From positions 992,001 through 1,056,000 of the forward strand of contig JAZHRO010000062.1 in assembly GCA_037157565.1 (NCBI GenBank): DNA of 64,000 nt, read 5' to 3'. The notes below the pieces were generated by a model that worked only from the letters and a program-made list of their open reading frames with translations, was not told the DNA's origin and ran no database searches. Every line of letters begins with the position of its first letter. Within the stretch, counting starts at the first letter, position 1. Source of the DNA: Thalassia testudinum. Its lineage: Eukaryota > Streptophyta > Magnoliopsida > Alismatales > Hydrocharitaceae. Both the position numbers and the translations under genes were made by a program. Below are positions 25,182 to 37,500 of the stretch, piece by piece.

Positions 25182-25292
25182 TCTTGGCGTGGGAAATGTC
25201 CGACTAAGATATCTTCCTCTGCCTAAAGACATTGGGTGAATTACATCAGTACCACTACTATGAATAATATTTATGGATTCAATATCTTGACA
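25182..25292 (-). repeat. 5' LTR of Copia element 1
   Basis: 111 bp, partner of 20880-21007, followed by the CTAAG target duplication at 25293-25297. Confidence 0.9.
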
Positions 25293-25297
25293 CTAAG

Positions 25298-27919
25298 CAC
25301 CTAGGAGGAGTTTGAAGCAAGATCCTATTGAAGAACAACAAGGTAGGGCAATAACCTTACTCTTCTTTGGGAGAAGGTGTAGGATCCTTGTTGGTAGTGA
25401 TCTAGGGTATGAGTGGATGATAGTAAGATTGTGTGAATGGTAATTTTGATGGCTTGGTTGTGGTGGTGATCACCCTTTGTGCATAAGTATACCCCTACAT
25501 GCATGATATTAGTAAGTTATGAATTGACTCCAAGAATTAGACTATGATTAAATGGCCCTATGAATGGCTCAAGTAAGTTCTTAGATGATGGGTTATTGGT
25601 TTGAATGTGTGGTTCCAAGCTTCTCATACTGAGTCATGAACTATTCATGTTGAAGGCTACTATGTGTGTTTCTGGAAACATACATTTCACACAGGTTTAA
25701 TTGATCAAAGTTGTAATTGATCAATCATAATCACATTGAAATGATTTGAATTTTTCTATTTTTGATCGATCAAACTTGGTCTTGATTAGTCAACCTTCCT
25801 ACTTTCGAAAGACAAGAAATCCTCTTATTTTTTATTGGTCAACCTTCATGCTATTGAAAGACAAGAAATCCTCTATTTTTTATCGGTCAACCTTCGTGCT
25901 ATCAAAAGACAAGAAATCCTCTATTTTTGATTAATCGACCAAAAGACACTTTGATTGTTGAACCCTTATACCTGATCAATCAAAAGGGGTTTTCAACCAT
26001 TGATTGGCCTAAGTCAGTGACATTTGGATGCCACCTTGGTGTGTTTGGGACTTGCCAGGTTTGGACAAGTCAAAAATGTATAGATACCATTTAAACTCCT
26101 AAAGAAAATCCTTATCCATGGAAGTCTTTTCTTGATTGATGGAAGAAGATCATGGCTCACTAAATGTATGAATTAGATGATTTTTAAATGGGAACTCCAA
26201 TAAGGGAGGCAACGACTTCTTTCATAAGGGAAACAAATGAGGAATCCAAGACGAATAACTTATGGAATTTAGCCATAAGAAAAATCAATGATAGGAAACT
26301 CTTGGTTAATGTGAATTGGGTCAAATAGGTAGGAAAGTTCCCTACAACTTTGGGACAGGGTGACCGAGGAGTCGTATCGAAGGTACGGGCCACACCTAAG
26401 GAACACGTGGTAGCTCAAAGGAGCGTCAGATGAACACCCTATCGAGAATGTCCGAGTTAACAAGGGCAATCTATTTTAGGGTGTTTGGTGATGTCTCCAT
26501 GAGGAATCACCTATATGATTGGAAGTATGGCAATCACCCACCGAGTAGGAAGATGACCATCCTTATTAATCTTGGGCGACTTCTAGACCCAAGGACAAGG
26601 TAGCTCAGTCCTAAAGCTCAGTTATGGGAGTATGCAAACAATATCCACCTCACTATAACATGGGAGATGATCTCAATTGGAGTTGACTACCTCTTTTAGT
26701 CACAAGAGGGTATAACTGGGTTAAGGCAACCCTTAAATGTGGTTAAGGAAAACCATACCAATTAAGCTTGGAAAGACTTACCCCAAACTAATTAAATTAT
26801 TATATATTTATATATGCCTCCAACTATCTAATAAAATACTAGACTAATGTCCGATTGAGCCATTTGAGTCATCCCTACGTTTCATTCCACTTTTAGGTCA
26901 CGATGTCAAGTGTGAGAGTGTTGCACCACCTCAAGATCCACGTGCTTCAGTGTCATTGCTAACACTTGAGTAACCAATTGGAGGTGGCCAGGACCCTACT
27001 TCCAGTTCCTAGAAAGGCCAAGTTGTATTTCTCCAATGCATATCAAGAGGAGCTTTTTCATATGTGCATCAAGGAGCTATCATAAACTTTGCACGGCATC
27101 ATGGAGGTTTTGGAGGAGTAGGGTGTAGGGTGATGGCATATTGATTTAGACATCTTTTGTAAACCAGTGTGTAGCAAAATTTCATTCCCATATTTTACTC
27201 GCTTCTTTTATCAATAGGATCACTTTTTGTATCTGTATATATTGTGATCCAAGTTTGATAACCACTTAAAGTTTGCAAACTACATAAGCTGATGTAGTCG
27301 ACAGTGGTGGTTTGTAAATATAATTGTGATGATGTATGGTTATGTAAATTTCTCTCTCTCAACTCTATTATATTTGTATGAATGTATGTGAATGAAAAAA
27401 GGTACAGGTGGCTGGTATTATAGATAATCTACAAGTTTGCGTGCCAGATTGAATCTAGGGTGCCACATGTTCAATTGTTCATTCGAATGATGTGAGATAT
27501 AGAGAACCCAAACAATAATAATGAATGCAATACTAGATACAACTCAAATGTTTGGTAGAAGGAATTTATTAATGCCATGTCAAAACACGATGTCGAGAGT
27601 GGTCTTATATTTTACTTGTTGTAATAGTAGCTTCACTCGTGTGCATCTTTGTTAAACATTGCTTTAACATGTAATAGCTAGTAGAGTTGAAGGCTTGCAC
27701 GTATGTTTAATTTTTAGCTTACTTTTCTTAATTCATGTTGTACGTATAATGAAAGTAACTGAGAAAAGATCTTGGATACTTTTATAATTGCACTTCAATC
27801 TCCTAGTTATTATGTTTAAAGGATTGGTAAGCAACATTTCTCATCCATTTATATGACTAGATGTGTTATATCAAACCAAGCAAGGCAAGCTTTTATTGTA
27901 TAAAAGTTTTCTCTAAAAA
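25298..27919. other. unassigned, partly coding-like decayed sequence
   Basis: Continuation of the host sequence into which Copia element 1 inserted. 26160-27120 reads like decayed coding sequence, with phrases such as QLWEYANNIHLTITWEM (about 26625) between stops, but I cannot assign a family. A three-unit tandem repeat lies at 25791-25936. The rest is AT-rich non-coding. Confidence 0.4.
25791..25936. repeat. three-copy 48-49-bp tandem repeat
   Basis: Units at 25791-25839, 25840-25887 and 25888-25936, each starting CAACCTTC and sharing AAAGACAAGAAATCCTCT. Flanked by GATCGATCAAA / GATTAATCGACC short inverted motifs. Confidence 0.85.
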
Positions 27920-29455
27920 TGCACACTAGAGGGGGGTGAATAGTGTGAGATAAAATCAAAATGAAGTAAAAAGTAGTTGCATAAAGATTCATTGCAAAGA
28001 ACATAAGATTTTTAGGTGAAAATTTCATAAAAGTAAAAACCACCACTTAAGTCTTCCTAACTTAAGATTTTCTATGTGGTCGAATCAATTAAATTCAATA
28101 AACCACACCATTTGAAATGAGGGTGGTGTAACCTCAAGTATAAAGGCCCTCTTTGATCCCAATCGAAGAGTTTCTCCCACCCTTTTTGGGAAGAAACAAG
28201 GATCCAATAGACTAGGTACTCAAAGACAACAATATAACAAAAAAAAAATGAAATAACAATGCCATAGAGGCACAAATGATGTTAATGTAAAATTAGCTTC
28301 TATAGGTTTAAGAGACTTCCCCCTAGGATAGTCTTTGAGGTCGTAAGCAAAGAAGAGTGCTCTAGAGTTGTAGTTGAGAACAAGGTTGGAGCACTTGAGA
28401 TAATATCACTTGAGAGTATGAAGTTTGATCTTCTATTGATGTGGAATGTACAAGAAGTGTTATATCAAGCGTATGCTTGTGAGAGAGGTCTTATAAGCAT
28501 CATAGGAAGGTCTTAGAAAGGCTTAGGAAAATCTTAAAGTTGTTGGGACCCAACAAAGTACATGGCCAACATATAGAAGAGTGGAAATCAAAGCATCAAA
28601 CATGACTCAATTCACATCACTTATTCAAAAAATTCATTAGAGGACACCCAAGTGAAATGTTGTACAACTAACAAAAGCACATAAATGACTGACTATAATG
28701 GCAAAAGTCCTAGAAATTCCTAAAACTTGGATTTTGGTTATAAGATCATCTGATGATACTATGCACAATAACCAATGAGTGAAGTATTGGATGTCTACTC
28801 TAGTAAGGCAACTGCCGATGTCTAAGTGATGGCTAATTGTGCTTAGGGTCAAATTAGTCTAAGATTAATTAATGCTAAACCTAATTCCAAAATCATTAAA
28901 ATATATGAATGTTAACTAATCAACATTTACTCATCAATCAACTAATGTCATTGTTGGTTGGCTTAAAATTAATATTGGATGGTGTCTCAAAATGCCAATT
29001 GACTGATGACTATTGGTCATTCAATATGACTAATGACAATTGGATTAAAATCAATATTGGACAGGCAAAGGGTTGGTGGTTAGCTTGATCTATTCGTCAT
29101 CCAATATGACCTATTTCTACTACTTTAGGTTTTTGACCTATGTTTAAGTGATTCTAAGTGTTTCTAAGGATTCCTAATGGCCAAATAACTTTAATTAATA
29201 TTCTTGAGCTCTTTAACCATGAGTCTAATAAAAGAAAAGAAAAGTACAATAGTTTCAGAAGATACGATAATTAATCTTCTTAAAATAACTTAGGTGCTCG
29301 AGCTCTTTAATTTTAAGTCTCTTTGCGACTTAGTCTTCTTTCTTCTTGTGCAACATATGTTAGTTCTCCAGTATCGTTTCTTCCTTTGCCCTTAAAATGT
29401 TAGTTCTCAGAGAACAACATAATATATATGATATTTTGCTATCATCAAAATTAAG
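27920..29455 (-). repeat. old Sirevirus-like LTR (minus)
   Basis: Follows the solo LTR at 14252 block by block: a GAGGGGGGTGA start (27928), GATTTTTAGGTG (28008), AACCACCACTTAAG (28040), GAGGGTGGTGTAACCTCA (28118), TAGCTTCTATAGG (28289) and GACTTCCCCCTAGG. Decayed GATGTCTA motifs lie at 28780-28830, and the tip TTGCTATCATCAAAATTAAG at 29434. The CpG-containing palindromes are lost. Short open frames within it are incidental. Confidence 0.6.
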
Positions 29456-30509
29456 AATATTAATATTTGTGAGTAAATAATTTCCTATATTTTGATAATG
29501 ATAAAATTTTATAAACAAAACAAGATCTAAAACAAATATCTAATAATAAGTTTTCCTTATCCAACAACTTGGTACTAGAAAAAAGGGAGAATTTACTTAT
29601 CCAACAAGCAGAAACGCTGATATTCTCAATCATTTGTGTGATTAGAATTATTATTTACTTGAGTTCTCAAGACTATTAAGTTAGATAAAATGTGGTCAAG
29701 AAATGTCATGTAAACATGATGTAAATCATTTTTCATTGATATTACAAATGTGCAGCACCAACTAAATATATCTAATTTTGGAGTATTTATTTAAAAATAC
29801 AAGACACCTTATAAATGAGTGGAACCAAAATCACTACATGAACTACGTGGCATCCAGTTGTCAGATAGTGTTTGATGGGAGAAAAATCGCTGAGCATTGT
29901 ACGATTGCTATGTGTCCCGAAGGCAGCATGGTGAGATTCCAGGTCTTAAAAACAGTTCCAACGTTAGATCGTAGCTGGAGTAATATGTATGGATTTACGA
30001 GTCCGAAATAAACCACAACCCATTTGAGTCAGAGGATCCACGTTACAACTCAAACGACTGGCCCGTACAAATGGCCACGTGTAGAAGCAATCATAACCAC
30101 TCTCGTATGGGCGAGGTAACTAACTCTTTTTCCTTTTTTACTTACCTACATTCCTTGTTGTTATGATCCCTGCAACAGATTTGACCAATCAGTAAAAGTC
30201 AAAGGTGACGAGGTTAAAAGAATTGTGTTCCTCGACAATTTTAAAATCAAGATCCTCGAATCATTTGTTAATAGTTAAAAGGTAGGAAAATATAACTACT
30301 AACATAAAAAATGATGTGGAAAAATTTATAGATATTGTTCTCCATGTATATCTACTTCATAATTGATATTTAATGTAAATAAATAAAAGAATATAAAATT
30401 TATTATGTGATAGACTTCATCATATTCAAAAAAATTACCATACCACTTTAACATAAAATATATAAGTGCTAAATAATTTTATATCGGTGATAAATTATTC
30501 TAAGGTATC
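29456..30509. other. unassigned; one small unexplained open frame
   Basis: AT-rich. 29778-30011 (+) is a 77-codon open frame with FDGRKIAEHCTIAMCPEGSM. Its composition is less AT-biased than its surroundings and it could be an exon of something, but I recognise no family and see no splice partners. The rest is featureless. Confidence 0.3.
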
Positions 30510-30948
30510 TTTGTACCAGTGAAATCTCATTTTACATCGATGTAAAATTATTTCAAGGGTGATTTCACCTATGCAAAGTGTTCTGACCTATGAGTTTTGA
30601 ATTTAGGGTTGAGGGTTGAGGGTTTAGGTTTATAAAAAATGATTTCACAAATAAGAAGTAATTTTTCACCTTAGAATTTAAGGTTTAAGATTTAAGGTTT
30701 AGGGTTTAGCGAAGCTAAATACTAAATATTAAAGACTAAATCATAAACTCTAAGGTGAAAAAATCACCTTTCAAGTGTAAAATCACTTATCATAGGTGAA
30801 GAAACACTTGGAATTTAATTTTGCACCGGTGCAAAGTAGTTCAAAATAAAATTACATCGATGCAATTTTACTTTACACCTATGCAAAATTATTTTGAAGT
30901 TGGAAAGTGATTTTGTACCAATGTAAAGTAAGATTGCACCGGTGAAAA
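30510..30948. repeat. cluster of 16-bp palindromes with telomere-like tracts
   Basis: At least seven copies of a palindromic 16-mer resembling TTTGCACCGGTGCAAA. Perfect palindromes lie at 30531-30546 (TTTACATCGATGTAAA) and 30820-30835 (TTTGCACCGGTGCAAA). Imperfect ones lie at about 30510, 30851, 30872, 30911 and 30932. Between them, 30600-30710 carries degenerate TTTAGGG-like runs (AGGGTTGAGGGTTTAGG, GGTTTAGGGTTTAG). No coding potential. It may be a miniature foldback-type element, but boundaries and a target duplication were not found. Confidence 0.7.
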
Positions 30949-30969
30949 GTGATTCCAAAGGTTATTTAA

Positions 30970-33900
30970 GTAATTTACATTCGGACAAAAGTGATTTGTT
31001 ATTGATTTGAACAGTGGTATGTCTTACCTCGTATCATTATTTTTTTTTACATAAAAAAAAGATATATCAAGTAAAAATTATATTACACTGCTACACATTA
31101 ATTTTTACGTAAACTTTTATATTTCTCAACTCATATCTTTATTAATGAATAAAAAGAAATCCTACTGTAGATAGGATTCAAGAAGTCTATAAAAAGATGG
31201 CAAGATCCAATGGAGAGGATCGTCGAAGCATCCTTGCTTACTACTTGCTATTGAGTGACTTATTCTATTGAGAGATTGGGATAATACACTTTTGTACGTG
31301 ATTTTCCACTTCGTAATGAATTTGAGGATTAGATCCCTACACGAACATACATTCGATATTGGTTACCAAATTATTGTATGTTATTTATTTTCTTCTCCTA
31401 TGATTCAATCACGCTCCAAGTTTTGAGATCGAGCCCTGCCTCTAATCAGACCCCGGAGGCTCTTGGGGTTTACCATCAATTAGTGCTAATATGTTTCAAC
31501 ACCATGGAAATACAAGTGTGAGAAAAGTTGATGGCCTAATTCGGTAAGATACAACACGTTTCAGGAGAGGACAAACATAATGGATCACATGTTGGTGTCA
31601 CATGTTGGTGTTACACCACATTGACATGCTCGACATCAATCCACCATCCAAGAGGGTTCGTGTTAAGTAGACAATGACAAATACGATAAAACATCATCAA
31701 GTAACAAGTGAATCATAAGGACCCATTGAGAGTGAATTTGTATATCAATTATCATTCACGCATATACTCCTTGTTCCCTTCTCTTCCTCCAAGTGGAACT
31801 TGCATATAGAACAAGGCCGACTGCTAGAAGTTGGATGAGAACATCACATGCCAAGGAACATTACACAAAATGGCTAACTTGATTGACTATATCATACAAA
31901 AGTTTGCCCAATAGAACTTGGCAAGTATCCAATTTTTAATCGGGAACAAGCACCTTCACAATATGCTATGACAATGTCATTTAAAGCAGCAACATCTACA
32001 TTGGTCAGAGCTAGTGCATATACATCTCAATAGGCTTTAACTTTTCAATTAACAATTGGCACTTCTACACCTCAACCAAATCAGGGCCTCCTGCTTCTTA
32101 GTTCAATGATTATAACTCCAAGTTTGAAGCAATATAGGCTTCCTGTACTTATTGTTATTTGTTTAGATTTTGCATAAGTCAAATGATTCCTTATTTGTTG
32201 TTTTTCTTCTTAAAATGCACTTAGAAGCAAGAGAAGTACCAAGCAATAGCTCCTACTGGTCAGTTTAGGCAAGCGTTCCCAATCACAGGTTGAAAATAGA
32301 ATAGCCAAGATTCTCTCTACACAGCTATTACTCACCCTAATAATGCAAGATTAAGATTAGGAATAATAGTCTTTGCAAGTAGTGCAGCCATTGACCACAT
32401 AGTACCATTTGATGTGCATGGTAGTCAATACAATGATAAAGCAACTAAAGACAACTACGCAAACAAAAGAGGAAATGTAGTGGGAAAAGAGATCCAACAG
32501 TCAAGTAGAGTGTTGATTGAGGAGATATTGACACATGATGCGAAGAAGCATGCTGAATGGGAGAAGCAGTTGCACATGCTCAATGGAGGATAATTAGAGG
32601 AGATTGGGAAGAGTAGGAAAAAGAGGAAGAACTAGAAGGAGAAAAGGTAGTCATTATAGAACAATTGTTGCTATTATTGCTAGTATAATTATTAATGCAA
32701 TAACTAGTGCACGTGCATCTACGTACATGCACCTGTGCAAGGAGGAAGAAGAGGAAAGGATAGGAAGAAGTGGAGAGCAAGCAAAGGATGATGAAGCATG
32801 ACAAGGAGGTCAAGAAGTGAAAGAAGGAGAACAAGTACCAATAGAAGGAGATGCTAAAGGAGGAGAAGAGTAATCATCAAAGGAGTAATCATCAGAGAAA
32901 AGGTCAAAGAGTACGAAGGAGAGAAGCAAAAGAGGGGAAGGTATTTATAGGAGTCCTACGTATGGAACTCCATCGCATGCCCCCAAATTCTAATTGCTCC
33001 AACCGAGGCACCCCCGTTTCGAATTTGATGGGGGGCTAAATCCTTCTTTATCAGATTTTTATGATTTCTTGTTGGCAAACTTATCAGGATCGAACATGTA
33101 TGATGCCTACATGAAATCTTGATTAACGACTACCAAATGATTTGAGCTGGTTGCCTTTACGCATTAAACAGCCTTGGGACATGAAGCAGCCTACATGAGA
33201 TCTTCCCCCTATTTTACTTATTTACTAAGCGAAATAAAAGAGACGACGATGACTCTCTCCACTCACCCTCTTACTTAAGGATAAGATATAGTTGCGAAAC
33301 TTTCGTTTCGAGATAACTAACATATCAAGTTCTGCCATGATTTCTAAAAATACTAAATGTTTCTTTTTACATAAAGCAAAAACAGTTCAGGTGCGCAAAA
33401 ATGCCGCGGACACAAGTTCAAACTGGCCATGTTCCACCTTCACGTCATTTATAAACCAACATATGCAATCAAAGTACAAAAATGCCATCCACTGAATTGA
33501 TGCATGTCCATTCAATCAACTTCTAGGCTAGATTTGAAGTTCATTTCAACGGACTCCGCCAACCCAGACACGGTTTTCAAGATTAACTTAGGGATTCAAA
33601 TCCAACTGAAACAAATTCAAGCAAAAGTATATAAACTTAACTCGAAACATTAGTCTCGACATCAAACTTTCATTTTCGAATTGAACTCAGACGTATGATC
33701 ATATTCCAAAATGTTTAATTCAACAATATGCCATACCTCAGAGAGGTCTCAATTCTAAGCCAACAGACGGCAAAAAAGCGGAGTTCTTCACCAAGGAATC
33801 TTATTGTAGGGGTTCAGGAGGGAAAAATCAAGGCATGGCAAGAATTGACCAGATGGACCCTTGGAAGGATAGGGAATGCATCGACCACACATAGACGTCC

Positions 33901-34150
33901 ACCAAAATTCTGATAAATATGAACTGTCCTTTGAGAATTTGTAGCTCAATTGTGGTGTTTGAGATGGTATCTAGGAAATGAACGCAATCGATTGCCTTCA
34001 TTGCAAAGGCAATCATGTCCTTATGTATTGAAATAGAAGTCCCAAAAATTAAGTCAATGAAATGTACAGTACTCAACATATTCTTCTTAGTGACTATCCA
34101 AAACAGAATCAAAACAAATTCATCTATGTGAGACATATAATCCTAAGGCT
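30970..34150. other. unassigned intergenic sequence downstream of the LRR gene
   Basis: No supported gene. 31577-31610 has two copies of CACATGTTGGTGT. 32585-32960 is purine-rich on + and generates low-complexity frames on both strands. The 33828-34136 minus frame has no recognisable domain. Mostly AT-rich filler, probably old transposon sequence. Confidence 0.4.
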
Positions 34151-34431
34151 TGAACATTCTACATAAATTTGCGCCAAAGAACTACACAAGTTGATTCGTA
34201 ATGCAGTAAGTCACGTCCGTGTTTATACGTGTACTACCATGCTACACAGTACATGACCAGACAGCACCACCACAAGCAACTTTTATAGCAACGAGTAGAG
34301 TCAACAGCAACTGTAGATATACATCAACATTTTTAAGTCAAATAGCTTGTAATATTACACCCTGAAGCAAAGGCTCACTTGTTCCTTATGTGTGGCACAA
34401 GAGAGCAGCAAGGCACTGATCTTGAGGCCTC

Positions 34432-34501
34432 TCAACAGTGTGTATCATATGTGGCAAGGCCCATCAATTCTGGACCTTCCAAGCGTGGATTGTTGTCAAA
34501 G
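34432..34501 (-). CDS. LRR1: LRR1 exon 6 (C-terminal tail)
   Basis: 70 nt, acceptor TTCTTTCCCCAG. Encodes [19 protein letters not shown], then THC and stop TGA (34432-34434). It lies 7.2 kb from exon 5, beyond a nested pair of retroelements. The phase matches exactly. About 250 bp of untranslated trailer probably follows to the left. Confidence 0.92.
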
Positions 34502-37500
34502 CTGGGGAAAGAATTGAGTTACAGCAGCTTAGCAATAACACCCCAAACAAACAACTCCAAAGCGTATATAGAAGACCATATTACTGCAAGCTTTAGTAGC
34601 AGCGTAAATTCCAATACTACAAAGGCGTAAAAAACCTAAGTAGGGAGTCTAGGGAAAGAGGAAGGGGGCGACAGCAGAGGGCCATGCCCCCAAAAAGCCA
34701 ATTGAGGAAGGCATTGAATGGTGAAGGCAACCCCAGCCCACACACCACCCCCTTCACCCCATCGAAACACACACAAACAAAACAAACAGCACACACATGA
34801 TAACACATGCAGAAAAAAGGCCTACAGGTAATTTGGAATGGATATCAGATTTTATGCTAATTGGAAGTGTATCCCAACAAACCAGGTTAGTAACTTCGTG
34901 CACTGACCAGTTTGGCATTGATAAACTATCAAGATAGGTGATAGACCACCTTAATTGGGGCTGATTATATGGCAACTTGGGAAGTTTTAAGCAGCCTGCA
35001 TACCTCTATTCCCATCTCTTTCAACACTTGATTTTTTTGGGAGGCGACTGCCTTCAAGTCTCAATGTCAGTTGGTCAACTCCCTTTCATTGCTGTCTTGA
35101 AGTTGTCAAAATCACCATGGTTTGCCATATTACAAATCGCAAGCCCAACAATATTAAGATTAAAAGTTGCTGCAAAGGCTAGGACATATATTTGGTGATC
35201 GGATACTGGAGACTCTTCAAAAAAAAACCGAAGTACCAAAGACGTGTTTGCATATAAGCTAGTATACCTGTGAAGCTATATGATTTTTTTCTTTCTTTTT
35301 GCCAAGACAATCTTGTTCAATTAAAATTGGTTATTTAGTTTGAGTTACAAAAGCAACTGAAAGCACCATTTTTTTCAGAGAAGTTGACCTTTTCCTAATT
35401 TTATTTTTACAAACTTTAAGATGATTTTGTAATACCACTTCCGAAGAAATTCTTTTAGCAATCTCAGAAGATAATCCAATTAAATGCAAATAAAGTTTCC
35501 TCTGTACCCAACACCCCACCCACCACACCCGACCACCCACCCACCCCCACTGGAGTGGAATTCCCAAACAAAGTCACTATCTTCAACCCTGCATAAAAGA
35601 GTGATCCAAATGGTAAGACATGCTAAGTTCTTAAAGTATGGATAAAAGGGTACTGTGCCAGCGTACCGGATGAGATGAGGGAAGACAAGCTAGAATAGAA
35701 ATTGTATGAAGCAAGGAGAATAAAATCAAACCATATATTGCAGGTAGAGCCATTCCAAAACGTGATTTATCTGGATAGGATTTTGAGTGGACAGGTAAAG
35801 CCATTCCGAAACATGATTTACAGACTAGGGTGTTGCAGCAAAACTCCTACCTTTCTAGGTCATTGTTAGAGAATAAACTAGGATTAAATTTGTTAGGATT
35901 GGATACCTTTCCTATTTTTAGTTTTTCCTGATTTAGTTGTTTCCTATTACCCCTAAGAACTCTCTCTATATAAAAAGGGCTAAGAGTTGCAATAATCATG
36001 GTAGAGATCATCCTAAAGAAAGAAACCCTAACCCTAGGCTGTTAGCGTATACACGTTTTGTGTATAAGGGGCTCTTGACTATTTTTTGTTTCTTGTTGGT
36101 ATTTGTACCACAACTTTCCATCTCTTCATTATATAAGGAAAGTTAGGGCTCATAATAAGAATCATCTCATTTCGTCCAATTTGGTATCAAAGCAACAATC
36201 CTAGACTGGGACTCTAGGTATCTCACCTCCAAGGCCTTCACAACCCTAACCACCAAATCCCTCTCTCTCTCTCTCCCTCTGCATGCCATGCTCCACATCT
36301 AGCGATGGCAACGACGATCGACAGGCTACAGCACCTCCGGCAAAGCCTAGCGGCACTGGAATAGGAGCAACAGTGGTCTGCGACGATCCTGCAACGCCTC
36401 CAGCGGTGGCGTGCGGGGTCTGCAACAGTCCTGCAACGCCTCCAGCGGCGGCGCGCATGATCTACAGCGGTCGGGTGACGACACAACCGGTTGATGATGT
36501 CTCTACAACACGGCCAACGACGCTTTTGCCTTCATGCGCGCAACTAGCAACGACCATTAGGGGTTTGTAGTCCTATCCTAAGAGCTACGTCCCTCATTGT
36601 TGCAAGGAGAGGGAGTCTAGGTCCCCTTGGGTCTATCTCCGGTGTTCTCCCCGCACCCGGGTTAGGCTAATGCCCATCCAAGGGGGCTTTCTGTCGAAGA
36701 AGCAGATCTGAAAACATCTTGTTTCAGATCTATTGTTGCTTTCTTGGTGATAGAAGATTGGTTGAGGCTTGCGAATTGCGGAGATGGCTTCCTCAGATCA
36801 ATCTGAGGTGACATTGAGCTCTCTTTCGGACACCGAGGTACTCAAAAGCCCGTTCTTCGATCCCATCGACAAGTTAGATGAGACCAACTACCCACGGTAG
36901 TCCCAGGCCTTCCTTATGGCTATCAAGAGTCATGGGAAGAGCTATATTCTTACGGATCCAAAGCCTACAGACAAGAATGGCACTAATGCCAATTGGGACA
37001 GAGAATGCCATGGTCTATGCATGGCTCATACAGATAGTTATTCCCCGAATAGGGGATGAGATCATGTACTACACAGCGAAGATGTGGGAGTCCTTGAATG
37101 AGACGTATTCACATGCTAAGAACTCCGCACGTGTTTTTCAGGTCATTCACGAGCTTTTTCACCTGCGCCAGGAGGAACATACACTACCACCATACTATTC
37201 CCTCAAGAAGGGAATGCTAGAGAGGCATCACTCCTATCTACCAGGATATGCCTATGAGTTCTGGGAGAGTTTCCGGAGACGGTTGGCAATCTCCCTTTTC
37301 TTGTCAGGCCTTGGACCTAAATACACGGCTACCAGAGACCAGATCTCACCGCTTCTGAGCTTCCTACCTTAGAGGAAGTCTATAGCAGGCTTAGCAGAGT
37401 AGCAATGCACACCTTTGCTCCTGACTTTAGTGCTCGGACATCCGCATTGGATGTGATCCCTCGACGTGGCAGGGGTGCTCCTCTTCTTGCATGTGGTCGT

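Larger units (their letters stand above)
20880..25292 (-). mobile_element. complete but inactive Ty1/Copia element with very short LTRs
   Basis: A 4413-bp element bounded by the direct repeat CTAAG (20875-20879 and 25293-25297). LTRs are 128 bp (left, 3') and 111 bp (right, 5'). The initiator-Met tRNA-type primer site TGGTATCAGAGC is next to the right LTR, and a purine tract (CTTGAGGGGAGG on minus) is next to the left LTR. Order from right to left is gag, protease, integrase, RT, RNase H, the Copia order. Stops, frameshifts and deletions are present in gag, RT and integrase. Confidence 0.93.

Noticed and set aside
36238..36570. Cys/Ala/Arg-rich open frames on both strands
   Set aside because: Fall in the GC-rich leader of Copia 2, between primer site and gag.
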